This document shows positions 1-10,451 of a stretch of 64,000 bases of DNA, one piece after another. Within the stretch, counting starts at the first letter, position 1. Each line of letters begins with the position of its first letter. A program made the translations under genes and the position numbers. The notes below the pieces were generated by a model, which searched no databases, had not been told where the DNA came from, and saw only the letters and a list, made by a program, of their open reading frames with translations. The stretch is from Erythroxylum novogranatense. Taxonomy: Eukaryota > Streptophyta > Magnoliopsida > Malpighiales > Erythroxylaceae. Location of the stretch: contig CM057224.1 of the NCBI GenBank assembly GCA_029891385.1, positions 29,653,005 to 29,717,004 of the forward strand. Reading direction: 5' to 3'.

Positions 1-2874
1 ACCTCTATAGGTCCCCAATTAAACAAAACAGTGATTAAAGGCTCCGTTACCCGGGGTCACGTCAATTTTCCGTCCAAAAATTCCCAATTTCTCACAAAAT
101 GAAATTAAAGGTTCTACGAATCCGATGCCTCAAGAATCAGGTCAATCGGACGTCGGACGGAAAAGAAATTGACAAAAGAAACAATTAGGTCATTTAATGC
201 CAAATAATTAAAATAATAATAATAATAAAATCTGCTTTGCCTCATTGGGCGAGGCGTCGCCCTAGTGAGGCTGGCTCACTTCACTTCATCGCTAGGGCGA
301 CGCGTCGCCCTAGCGACCGGGCCATCCTACCTCGCCTCATTGAGGCGGCGTCGCCAATGGACCCATGAGGTTCTACTCCCTTTCTTTTTCCTATTTCCAA
401 TCCGAATTTCCAACACCCATAACTCTTTGCACACAAATCGAAAAAATACAACCATAGCTTGTTGGAAAGATCATGAAAAGTTCTACCATTCTCATGAAGA
501 CCATAAAAATCAATTTCACCCCTAAGGGTGCCAAAAATCCAACCAAACCTACTGCCCACTCAAAACCTATCAAAACAGGGCAGTACATTGCAAATTCAGT
601 AACTACTCATTTCCTCAGTCAAAAATAACACAATAAATATGTTCAGAAAGTTCACAATGTTATCTAAAACTTTCATGAACAACCCAAAATCAGATTCACT
701 TGTTAACAATGTCAAACAATTCACCAAAGCATCAACCCTCTGAAATCAACCAATCTGGACAGTAATTTTCCAAACAGCATATCTCTTAGCAAAAAAGTCA
801 AAAAATTCACTACCTTATATCCCTGAAAATTTAAGATCTCAAACTTCAATTTTCATGAAGAACTCAAACTCCAATTCGATTTCTAAAAATTTCAAAACTG
901 TTATGGAAGCTACTGTCATGATCAGCCATTCACAACCTAGTTTAGGTTCAGTTTTTACAAAATCATACCTCCCAACTCTGACCTCTAAAAATTACACACC
1001 ATATATCATTTTCAAGATAATTTCTTCCTATACAACTTTGTAGAAGATCACTCACATCAATTCCGTTCACATAATTTTCTAAAATTGCTTCCAATCCTCA
1101 AGCTCACAAACTCAACACTTAGGCTAGCTTTCATCAAAATGCTCAAAACCAGTCAATAGTAATCAGTTCATATCTCCCAATATACAACTCGAAATTTAGC
1201 AAGATCAGTGGAAATGGAAAGATAACTCAATATTCTACAACTTACATGAATACCATTTTCCCAAATTCCATCTCAATTAATTTAGAAAAATCAGCAAAAT
1301 AATCAGGCCATATATGCGGGTACTGTTCACAGACCCTACAAACAGAGACTTTCCATGCAAAGATTCACCCTTCTAACATTACAATTTAACATCACCTATT
1401 TCACACAAAGTTGAAGCCAACATCCCAAAGTTTCATTGGGCACAAACCTCACCTCATTTTCTCACCTACACAATTAGTTATGATCAACACATTACAATAG
1501 GTCAAAGATTCATTTTCCAGCTTTCAACATTAACCTAACTCCTATCACTTCTAATATCAATAACACATCACTAAGCATCCACTTAAACCTCTAATTCAGC
1601 CACAAACTTATCACAACATATACTTATATGATTATACAAAAGTTGGCAGCACCCTCACAACACCACTTCCATACTTTATTTACATTTATCTAACATCATA
1701 ACATCATTAACAACATGTAAATTCACAAGCTTCACTACTCTATCCTCTTCCCTCACTCAAGCATGCATTAAACCCATTCAAACCTACCCTTATCATCATG
1801 AAATAAATGCATAAGTTCTTCCCTTAAATGCTTCAAACTACTAATTCATGCATTAAATGAATGGTCAAAGCTTAAAACATAATCTTACTTAGTCAAGCTT
1901 TCAATCTTTCCCTCAATCTTCCAACTTATTACAACTTCCTAATTCCTCTTCTACTTTCTCCAACACCTACGGCTATCACCCATCACCCTCATCACAAGGC
2001 TTAAGCTTGGTTTGTGTGTGAGTAGAAGCAAGCAAAAAGGCAAGAACATATATATATATATGCAAGACCAACAAAGGAATGGAAGAAGGAGGAGGTTTCG
2101 GATGAGAAGGAAGAATAGCCTTCAAAGTGAATTTTTTAACCATTTCAAGGAGGAGAGTCGTGGATGATGATGAAAGAAGAAGACAAAACCAATTAATTAA
2201 AAAGGGACACTTGGCTTTTAATGAGAAAAAGCCAAAAATTCAAGTTAATCCTATTTAATAATAATAAAACAAAACATAATCCCACTTAATCTTTCATCCC
2301 ACTAATGCTAATGGCTCTCTAACAATTCTCAAAATAATATATCCAAAATGACAGTACCATTTGGTCGCAATTTTCGCTACCGAAAATCGATCGGTTCGTC
2401 ACTTGGCGATTTTTTTTCGGTCCGGGAATTTCCCCGAATCATGTTTTTGAAAATTACCTAAATTGTCCAAAATTGTAAAACATATGACAGTCCACTCCCA
2501 ATAATTGTTCAAACTCGAAAACCACATTTTCCACAACAAAAACACATTTAGGCCATTTACCGGCGATTTTGCCAGCCCGGGAATTTTCTCCGGATTATTC
2601 CAGAAAAATTCCCATAAATCCCTAAAAATGTAAAACACTCAATGACGCACTCCATATAATTTTCCAAGTACAATAATCCCATAAATTTTACAAAAGATCT
2701 CAATTGGAAACCTAAGCCGGAAAATGTCATGAATGCATGTATACCATGTGCAAGTGCAACAAACCATCAATCATAGAGGCTATATGTTGTATGTGCATGC
2801 CGAGATATAATTTAATACGCCTAACCCGTCCCAATTTACTAAAATACCCTTCCCATCGGAGATGGGATGTTACA
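1..2874 (-). mobile_element. LTR C1, gypsy-type, partial (start lies left of window)
   Basis: The right end reads GGGATGTTACA, the same terminus as solo LTRs C2 and C3, so this is a minus-oriented LTR whose other end is outside the window. The plus strand is C-rich and G-poor, matching minus sense. The flanking text around 120-160 and 400-520 resembles the flanks of the repeat cassette in LTR E. It ends inside the tandem-repeat cassette of B's 5' LTR, so it inserted there; CGGAA at 2875-2879 would be the target duplication, but the partner is not visible. A TATA-like run lies at 2047-2060. Short open frames (for example 855-1043) match no family and look incidental. Confidence 0.75.
233..359. 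repeat. Cassette e: GC-rich palindromic island in LTR C1
   Basis: An abrupt GC- and CpG-rich island in AT-rich surroundings. It contains a perfect 26-bp palindrome at 290-315 (core GGCGACGCGTCGCC), an imperfect inverted repeat with CCTCA/TGAGG arms at 251-271, and GCCTCA-T-TGAGGC near 333-346. The position between conserved LTR flanks matches that of cassette d in LTR E. Confidence 0.8.
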
Positions 2875-3134
2875 CGGAAGAAATGAGACGAAAGAAAATG
2901 AGACGGAAGAAATGAGATGGAAGAAAATGAGACGGAAGAAATGAGATGGAAAAAATGAGACGACAAAAAGTGAGACGCAAGAAGTAAGACGCAAAAAGTG
3001 AGATGCAAAAAGTGAGACGCAAGAAGTAAGATGCAAAAAGTGAGATGCAAGAAGTAAGACACAAAAAGTAAGACCCAAAAAGTGAGACGCAAGAAGTAAG
3101 ACGCAAAAAGTAAGATGCAAGAAAGTAAGATGAT
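2875..3134 (+). repeat. Cassette a: 14-bp tandem repeat in B 5' LTR
   Basis: About 18 tandem copies of a 14-bp unit, first as GAAATGAGACGGAA and then as GTRAGAYGCAARAA. The units vary mostly at one CG/TG position. It is interrupted on the left by the C1 insertion. Confidence 0.85.
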
Positions 3135-3812
3135 AGGAACTAAGACGAAGTTATTGTACAAAGTAAGATGATTGAAGTCATAAACATAATTGCTCCTTTT
3201 GGTCATAACTTCCTCTCTAGACATCGAAATGAGTTGATTCTTGAACCATTAGATTCGTAAGACATTGTTCTACATCTCAACCAAAAAAATATAGATCTCT
3301 GAATTAAATTGAGAAAGATTGAGTGAAAAAGTAGAACGGGTATAGTGAGTGTACCCTTTAATGGTATGAACTGGTGTTATTTGACTAAATATGCTTCAGT
3401 ATTTTTATGATATCTTGATCTGTAAAGTTCCAAATGAGATGATTTTTGATTTGAAGTAAACTAGAAACATAAGGCTACAAATTATATGAAGTAATCAAAT
3501 TCTGAATCAGACTTTAAGAGTTTCAATTTCTAAATGGAAGTTGAGTGTAGAGTATTGTCTCGAAATAAAAGCAGTCCAGAAATATTTGGAGTATCACTTT
3601 CACCCTACTGAACCAAACTCAATGCTTTTGGTGCTATTAGAAACGTAAGACAATATAGAAAATTTTTCTGGAAGAAAGTGTTATATTAGACTGTTCAAGG
3701 GTATTTGTGGCAAGACACTTAAGTATAAAAAACATAAGGCATAAATGGAAGGGCAAATGGGACAATTCTCACTCATTAAGGGCATAATTGGAAGAAGAAG
3801 TGTTGTCTAGCT

Positions 3813-3820
3813 TATAAATA
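3813..3820 (+). promoter_or_regulatory. TATA box of B 5' LTR
   Basis: TATAAATA lies about 30 nt before a GA-rich leader. The copy in the 3' LTR at about 12034-12041 reads TACAAATA, a mutated version, so the two LTRs differ in promoter quality. Confidence 0.6.
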
Positions 3821-4559
3821 AAGGAGAAAACGTGAATGAGAAGATTCCAAAGAAACAAAATGAGTGGATGAGAAATGAGATAAGAAAGAGAAACGTGGAA
3901 AGGAATGAAAGAGAGAAAGAAAAGAAAACAAGCTAGGGTTTTAAATTCTTCATCATCTTCAAGAAAGATTTTGAAGTTGATCAAGAAGAGACAAAGGAAG
4001 AGGAAGGAAAGAGCTCCAATTTAAGCTAAATATCTCTTTATTTGGTAAAGAATTAGGGAAACCAAGAGGATCCTATCCAAGAACAAGGGGAAAGACAATC
4101 TTGATTTGGAGTTTTGACAAGCAAATTAGGTCAAGTGTTCGCATTTAGGCATTTCCAGAATTTAAAAACAAATGTTAATCTAGAGTGTATTGTGAGTAGA
4201 CTTAGATGGTCTCATTCTATTTTTTGTTTTGTTTGCCTTTTTGATATTAATTGAATTTTGAATGTGTTTGATTATGTTGGGTTTCGGATAGGAGGTCCGA
4301 TGATTTTGATTGTGATTTAGATATTGAAGTGCTAATTATATGTGAATAAGATGAACTAAGTGCACTGAAGTGTTTGCTAAGTGAACTCTGAATGTGATAT
4401 TGCATGCAAGTTAAGTGTGAATTCTCAACTATATGTTGAATGCCGAACTATGGTACGATGGTAAGTGATTGTGACTGAATAAGAGCATGCAATATAAGTG
4501 ATGCATTCCATCTTATGAATGGATGAAATATAAAGGCATTGTGACTTGTATTTCCGGTA

Positions 4560-4700
4560 TGAAGTGCTTCCACGTAGAGCTATGCTCCGTGATTCTGTTC
4601 TGATTGAGCCCTATGGGTTAGTATTCTGCTTTGACTGAGTCCTATGGGCTAGTATTCTATTTTGACTGAGCCTACGGGCCAGTATTCTGTATATGTGAGT
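4560..4700 (+). repeat. Hairpin array h in B 5' LTR
   Basis: Three to four repeats of the form TGAGCCC-TAT-GGGYTAGTATTCTG. Each unit folds on itself (GAGCC/GGGCT arms). The 3' LTR copy lies near 12820-12915. It is downstream of the TATA box, so it should be transcribed. Confidence 0.65.
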
Positions 4701-4844
4701 GACAGGAACTTAGTCACAATAATAAGAACGAATGTGAGTCCCATACAAATGGCATATGCATAATATGATTGTTTGAGTGAATTAAATAATGAAAAAAAAT
4801 GTGAAATTTTGTATGATATGTAATTTAATTATTATGTGACTGGG

Positions 4845-4896
4845 TGAGCCATCGATGATGGTCACTCATTGAGTTCTCAAAACTCACCCAAAATTT
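4845..4896 (+). other. Conserved stem-loop near LTR 3' end
   Basis: GGGTGA...CCATC-GAT-GATGG...CTCACCC forms a nested stem. The same structure occurs in sense orientation in B's 3' LTR (near 13063-13110), C2 (near 5885-5935) and C3 (near 43017-43066), always a short distance before an acceptor-like YYYAG. Confidence 0.6.
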
Positions 4897-5330
4897 GCAA
4901 ATATTTTTTAGGACTTAAAAAAATACCACGTTGGGCCAACGGGAGTATACCTACAATATGCAAGTGAAGAATAGAGGTTGGGATCAATTCGCGTCTGCAT
5001 TGCATTCTCTAATTGTATTGAATTGTTTTTTTGCAATTTTTCTATAAATTTGTATCTTGAAATTAACTCAAGTGTTTTGTACTTGTGAAAAGGCCTAATT
5101 GGCTATTGAAATTTTATGGATCGTATTATGGAATAAAAATGTTTATGAATGAAATGGGTCCAATTTGGTTACTGATTTTTGTATATTGTATTTGTGATTT
5201 CAAAAAAAAATTCTAAAATGATTTCTAAATGTGTTAAACATTTTAACACGCTACCATCGCAGGGTACAAACTCAGATATCACCATCGATATCAGGTTCGG
5301 GACTTGCGGGAGTGGGGTGCTACATTTATG

Positions 5331-5343
5331 TGGTATCAGAGCC
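5331..5343 (+). other. Primer-binding site of B (tRNA-Met initiator)
   Basis: TGGTATCAGAGCC matches the usual plant primer-binding site for initiator tRNA-Met and sits six bases after the LTR end. Confidence 0.9.
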
Positions 5344-5482
5344 TAAAAGTATTATCTTATATGGTCATTTTGAAATATGTGTCAAGTTGCATGCACATTA
5401 GTCATGTCATAGCAGACAACGACAACTGATCCCGAGTATGAGTCACATATATGAGCATTCCTTAGGAGTCTAAGCTGTTAGA

Positions 5483-7196
5483 TGTAGCGCCCCCTCACCG
5501 TAGAGTATACACCGGGTCGCCCGTAGGTCGTACCGATGCACAACCTATGACGAGGGTGCACTACCAAACTATAATTTCTATAACCTCATGGCATCCATAC
5601 AAAGAAAGCAGTAATATCAAATTCGCTAGAATTTAAAACCAAAAGATTCATTTCCATTCATTCATGAAATCACAATACATTATCGATCGATATATATACA
5701 TCTCATGCGACCCAAAAGGACTAACATAGCTCCTACATAAGTCATCCACAAAATACCCCCAAAAGATCCCCAGCTGACAGACCTGTGGGCCATGCTCCTC
5801 TCGCCGGCACACACAGCAAGATAGGTCTCACTGACCGGAGCTAGAAGTCAAACTATCGTTGCCCTGAAAATAGTCGCAATTTGGGTGAGTTTGCGAAACT
5901 CAATGAGTAACCATCATCGATGGTTCACCCAACTCATGCATATACAAACAATCACATAATATCGCATATTATCACATTCAATAAATCACATGCAGTCAAA
6001 TTCACCCTTATAAGGCGATATGCCTTTCACACAATTCACATGTAATCATTCATATATGCAATGTGCATGTGACTCTTTCATTTTCTTTCGTTGTTGTGAC
6101 CGTGCACCTGAGCTCACATACGTTGAGCCATAGGCTCAGAAACATCGGGCTCAAAAGCCCTAATCCGCTGAGCGTAAAGCTCAGAAATCGTTGGGCATGA
6201 AGCCCTGTGCGTTGAGCTTAAAGCTCTGAATACGGTGGCTACACCGGTCACAACTGCCTTTATCTGATCATACTGTTATGCATGTATGCACATGTCCACT
6301 TTACAATACATGCATCATATTAAAATCCCATATACCTAATTCTCACCATTTGAAATCAATTATGAACAATTTATGCACAATCAACACGTCTATATCACAG
6401 TCCAAATATCCCGAACACCCGTGGTCTGGAATCAATCAAATCAAACACATATAACCCGTCCTTAACTCCACATGACATATTTGCATAAAATTAAACACAT
6501 AAAGGTTGAGAAACCAACCTATTCTTTTCCAAGCCAAATGAATGATCAATGACAAAAGAAGAAAGCAATTGGCACAAAGAAATCGAGTAGCAATCCAAAG
6601 AAAGAAGATCACGAAGAAGAAGGAGAAAGCTTCGTGGAAGAGAAATATTTCAAAGAGTAAGGGTTTAAATATCAAAGGAACAAGGGCCTGTTTGGCTAAT
6701 AGAATTTCCACTAGTCTAAATCCGAACAGCCTCAAACTAATTTCGAATTCTAATTTCTCCTGAATTCCAATGACTAAACCCTAATTCCTCAATTTGAATT
6801 TCTAACCTGTCCGAGCCATTGGATAATCAATTTCGGAACCGAAAATCCAATTAACCAGTCATCGATCAATTTTCCGGTCCGGGCCTATTTCTCCGAAAAT
6901 TCTAGAAAAATTCCTATAAATCCTCAAAAATAGAAAACTAATTATCATATACTCCAATTTCATAATTCAACTTCCTAACATCCTTTTCTAATTCAAATTC
7001 AATCATAGAGCCTATTTTGACCAAATTCTCACACATGACCTAATCATATCCAAATTCAAATTATCCAAATTAAGTCAGAAATATGTCATACATGTATGTA
7101 CGTACAAATTCCAATTATACACAAATTCTATAATGCATGCTCGCCAAATACGTATGCAATGAACTGTACACATCCCATCGGTGACGGGATGTTACA
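5483..7196 (-). mobile_element. Solo LTR C2 with target duplication TTAGA
   Basis: It begins TGTAGCGCC and ends GATGTTACA on the plus strand and is flanked by TTAGA at 5478-5482 and 7197-7201. There is no interior and no second LTR, so it is a solo LTR left by LTR-LTR recombination. It belongs to the C1/C3 family, sharing the hairpin region near 5890-5940 and the terminus, but at 1714 bp it is about 1.1 kb shorter than C3 and lacks a palindromic cassette. Confidence 0.9.
6119..6255 (-). repeat. Hairpin array h in solo LTR C2
   Basis: Repeats of the form GTTGAGCC-ATA-GGCTC, CGGGCTC-AAAA-GCCC, GTTGGGC-ATGAA-GCCCTG and GTTGAGCTTAAAGCTCTG. Arms differ between units but stay complementary within each unit. 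Confidence 0.65.
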
Positions 7197-10100
7197 TTAG
7201 AAGCATCGAGAGAAATGATGGTCTGACAGAATGTGAGAAAATAAAGGTTTATGGACATTTTGAAAATAAGAAATAGTATCTTGGTTTGCATGATAGATAA
7301 GAGTCCACCACAAAGGGCACATATCCTTGAAGGTGATATATCCTTTGGGTGTGAAATAAGTGTGAATTGGTATATTGCCATGGATTGATTGAGGAAAAAG
7401 AGAATATGAATAGAAATGAGGATACTAAAGTGTATAGACAGAATGAAATGAAATCAAAAAATTGTTATGATCATAAAAGGGCAAATTTGGAACCGAAATG
7501 GTTATGTGAGTATTGTAATAAAAGTTGTAATTCGGTATAAGGAGACAGTAGGGGAAAATTGAGACCAAACATTCATAATGATTATGCATCGGAAATTTTG
7601 GATTGGTTAAGGATATATATATATATATACACATGGAAAAAGAAATAGTATATGGTTGGATATAACAGATAAATATTCAGTGTATTTGTATTGGTGGGTG
7701 TACTATTGAATATGAAATCGATATTGCGATTTAGTGATATGTTCTCGAAAGTGATATGAATGTCAATACACTGTCATGGATTGTTTGAGGAAAAATAAGG
7801 ATATAAGTAGAAATGATGAGATTAAAGTATATATAAGCCAAGTTGATATGACCTTGAAAGGTTGAACTTGGACTTAGAATGGTGGTGTGATTATCGATAT
7901 AAAAATTTATGGCTCAGTATGACAATATACATGTGAGAGATGAAATAAATGACAGTTGAAAAAAAGAGATGATGATAGTGATATATGAAAAAGTTGTTGA
8001 GTTTAGGTTGATTGGCCATTGTGAGTGCCCATCTGATAGAGGGATCACCATGACAAGTGAGAATACTTGTAGTGATCGATTGGGAAGGAATTGAGATTGT
8101 TAATGATGTTATCATATGTGATGAAATTGAGGAAAAGGAAGAAGGACACGATTATGGCATAATCCCCATGATCGGGGACTAGCACAAAGGAGAAAAGTTG
8201 TCTAGAATTAAACGGGATTAAAGTATCCTAAGCATAAGCTATTAATTGGAGAGATGACATCAATACATCTCTAGATAAGATGTAATGATTTTGGTGATAT
8301 ATGCCAAGATATTAGAGTAAATGAAATTGTTTAGTACCTCACAGAGCCTCATTACAAGGGATGTTTCGATCTTGTAAGCTATGGCATAAATTGATCCTAT
8401 TGAGATATTATGTGTAGTTGAAATTGATCTTTCTGAGGTACTAAGAATGACTGATAAGTAATTATGGAAAATAGTTGAGTGATAAGGATTTCATGAATAG
8501 TATCGATGAATGTAGTAAGAAATCTTCTTTCAAAGAAGAACTTCCCTAAATTGAGTCAAGCTGATCAGACGATTCAATTTAAGAGTGATCAATGAAGAAA
8601 CAAATCGGGAATGAATATGCAATAAATCAAAAGTGAATAATGGAATCATATAGCAAGTGGAGACTCAGGCATAGGGAGTGGAATATGCTACTAAGAGTGT
8701 ATGCATTTGGTTTGAGGTAAAGTGAAGTATTCAAATAAATTGAAATTTGCATGGAGGCACTAGTACGATTGAATGGGCCTTTGAATAAGTCAATGTGAAT
8801 TAAAGGAAAGTGAATGAAAAGAGAAAATCATTAAAGACAAGAAGTCAAGTGGAAAAACTGAAAATGACATGAGACAATATTACCTTCATCGAGGAATTAG
8901 TCACTTAAGGAATTGCAAGAAATTAACCCAAGGAAAAATTTGAGTGATATCTGTTGGAGTTAAAGATACCCCAATAGCATCATGAAATTGAAGATTTGAG
9001 TGATCCAAACAAAATGGTATTAATTAGTGACTGTGGTCATACATGGTATTTTGAGTATGTTTGAAAAGTAAAAAGTGATTTTTGATATGCATGGGACAAT
9101 GAAAATCTTAAGAGTTGACTTTGATACATGGTTTAGAATTGCTATGATAGAAATCGCTTTGAGATCTTGGAGACATTAGATGTGTAAAATCATTTCTGGA
9201 ATGTACAAATTCTGTAACTTTTAGAAAATTGCTGAGTTTGAAAGGAATGTACAAATGAGTTCTATACTGGTAAAGGTAGTGTGTAAATTGACACAGTGAA
9301 CATACAATTCTATAATGAAATAGTGCAAATTTAGATATTGAGGTTACCAAATCTAGTACAATGAGAAGTGCAGAAATGTTGAGTGGAATATGGGGCAAAA
9401 TGAAGTGTATTTTTAGATCAGTTTTATTGGAAAGAACTATGAAAGCCTAAAAGATAAGGATTCAGAATTGTGAATTTCATAGAAGAATTGAAAACGAATC
9501 TGAACTTTCGAGTGGAATCGGAAGAACGATAATTGGTGGTAGAAATGAGTAGTATGTGTACCTGATAAGGATGATTGAGTAAAGAGATTCTTAGAGAAGT
9601 GCAATAACAACCTATGTTATACATCCTCAGGAACACATCGAAAGGGGCAATTGAGGGCTAAGAATGTAGGATTGAGTGATTACATGTTTGAGTTATCAAC
9701 AGTTCTAACTGTTGGGGATGTGCTTAAAGCATATATTTTTGAGTTCATAGGATTATGAGATTGAGGTATAATTAAAAGTGATTTCAGGCATAACAATTGT
9801 TATCATAGTGAATCATTAAAATGAAAAGTGCCTAAAAATGGTCAAAGACCATAATTGATTTGAGATACTGGTGATGAGTGAAGTGAATTTATAATAGGAG
9901 TCAAGTGATTCAAGAAAGATAAATGGGTTAGGTGGATTAACACTGGACAGATGAAATATAGTGAAATGGACATAAGAGTTAAATGTATTACACTGAAGAG
10001 AAGTGAAATGTCAAAGGAGAGATGAAGTGTTTTTGTGAGTACCACCTTGGCAAGGTATGCTTAGATGTGGAGAAATGATAAGTTAAGCTATTATGAGTTG

Positions 10101-10436
10101 GACTATATAAAAGATTATTAAGAGTTAGTGTTACTGGTGAAAGAGGTTTTAGATTCAAAAATATGTGATAAGTGAGTAGGTTAAGAAATAATGGTATGAT
10201 CAACAGAGATAGATTGACAACATATGAAATAAAAGTTGGTAAGTAATCTGAAATATACTCATGAAATAGTGAAGATAGTGTGATAACTGAATCAGTGATT
10301 GAAGGACCTATTGAGTTATCCGTTGTAGTCATTTATAAGGGTATGTGATGAAGTATATGGGAAATGGAGAAGCATATGAGGAATTAATACCTCTACCATA
10401 TTGATCAATCAGATGAGAATTTCAGGGATAAAATTT

Positions 10437-10451
10437 ATTAAGGGGGAGAAT
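10437..10451 (+). other. Polypurine tract of B
   Basis: TTAAGGGGGAGAAT immediately before the 3' LTR start TGTAACATT. The preceding GAATTTCAGGGATAAAATTT resembles the ATTTCGAGGACGAAAT block seen before the LTRs of A, D and E. Confidence 0.85.

Larger units (their letters stand above)
2875..5324 (+). mobile_element. 5' LTR of element B (first ~0.7 kb displaced by C1)
   Basis: This is collinear with the 3' LTR at 10452-13542 from its repeat cassette onward. It ends in GGGGTGCTACA and is followed six bases later by a tRNA-Met primer-binding site, which fixes plus orientation. In order it holds cassette a, degenerate ~100-bp paragraphs, a TATA box at 3813-3820, a GA-rich leader, a hairpin array (4560-4700) and a conserved hairpin (4845-4896) just before an acceptor-like TTTTTTAG|G near 4903-4912. 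The missing 5' portion should lie left of C1, outside the window. Confidence 0.85.
5325..10451 (+). mobile_element. Non-coding interior of element B (LARD-like)
   Basis: Between the primer-binding site and the polypurine tract there is about 3.4 kb of element sequence once C2 is removed. I find no gag or pol signature on either strand; frames of 60-114 codons are on the C-rich complement and look incidental. The sense strand is strikingly C-poor: 7381-7440 has 16 G and 2 C. Blocks are collinear with the interior of D (for example about 8518-8640 with 23505-23620, and 8868-8930 with 23905-23960, and 9105-9150 with 24255-24300), so B and D are diverged relatives. Movement would require enzymes from another element. 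Confidence 0.75.

Noticed and set aside
1..2874. C1 as a complete element with coding interior
   Set aside because: No primer-binding site, polypurine tract or pol motif is present in the interval; only LTR text and one terminus are visible.
2727..3224. Long minus-strand frames rich in LTFCVLLLASHFL-like repeats, resembling a hydrophobic membrane protein
   Set aside because: They arise from the complement of the 14-bp tandem array in LTR B (again at 11013-11444). All three frames give similar peptides, which marks a repeat artefact.
5331..5343. tRNA gene suggested by TGGTATCAGAGC matches
   Set aside because: Only the primer-binding complement of a tRNA 3' end is present; no cloverleaf follows. 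The same holds at 18024, 22440, 36010, 41275 and 63017.
7202..10437. Possible host gene or decayed pol in the interior of B
   Set aside because: No motif of gag, protease, RT, RNase H or integrase could be read in any frame, and the C-poor sense strand yields only short open frames.
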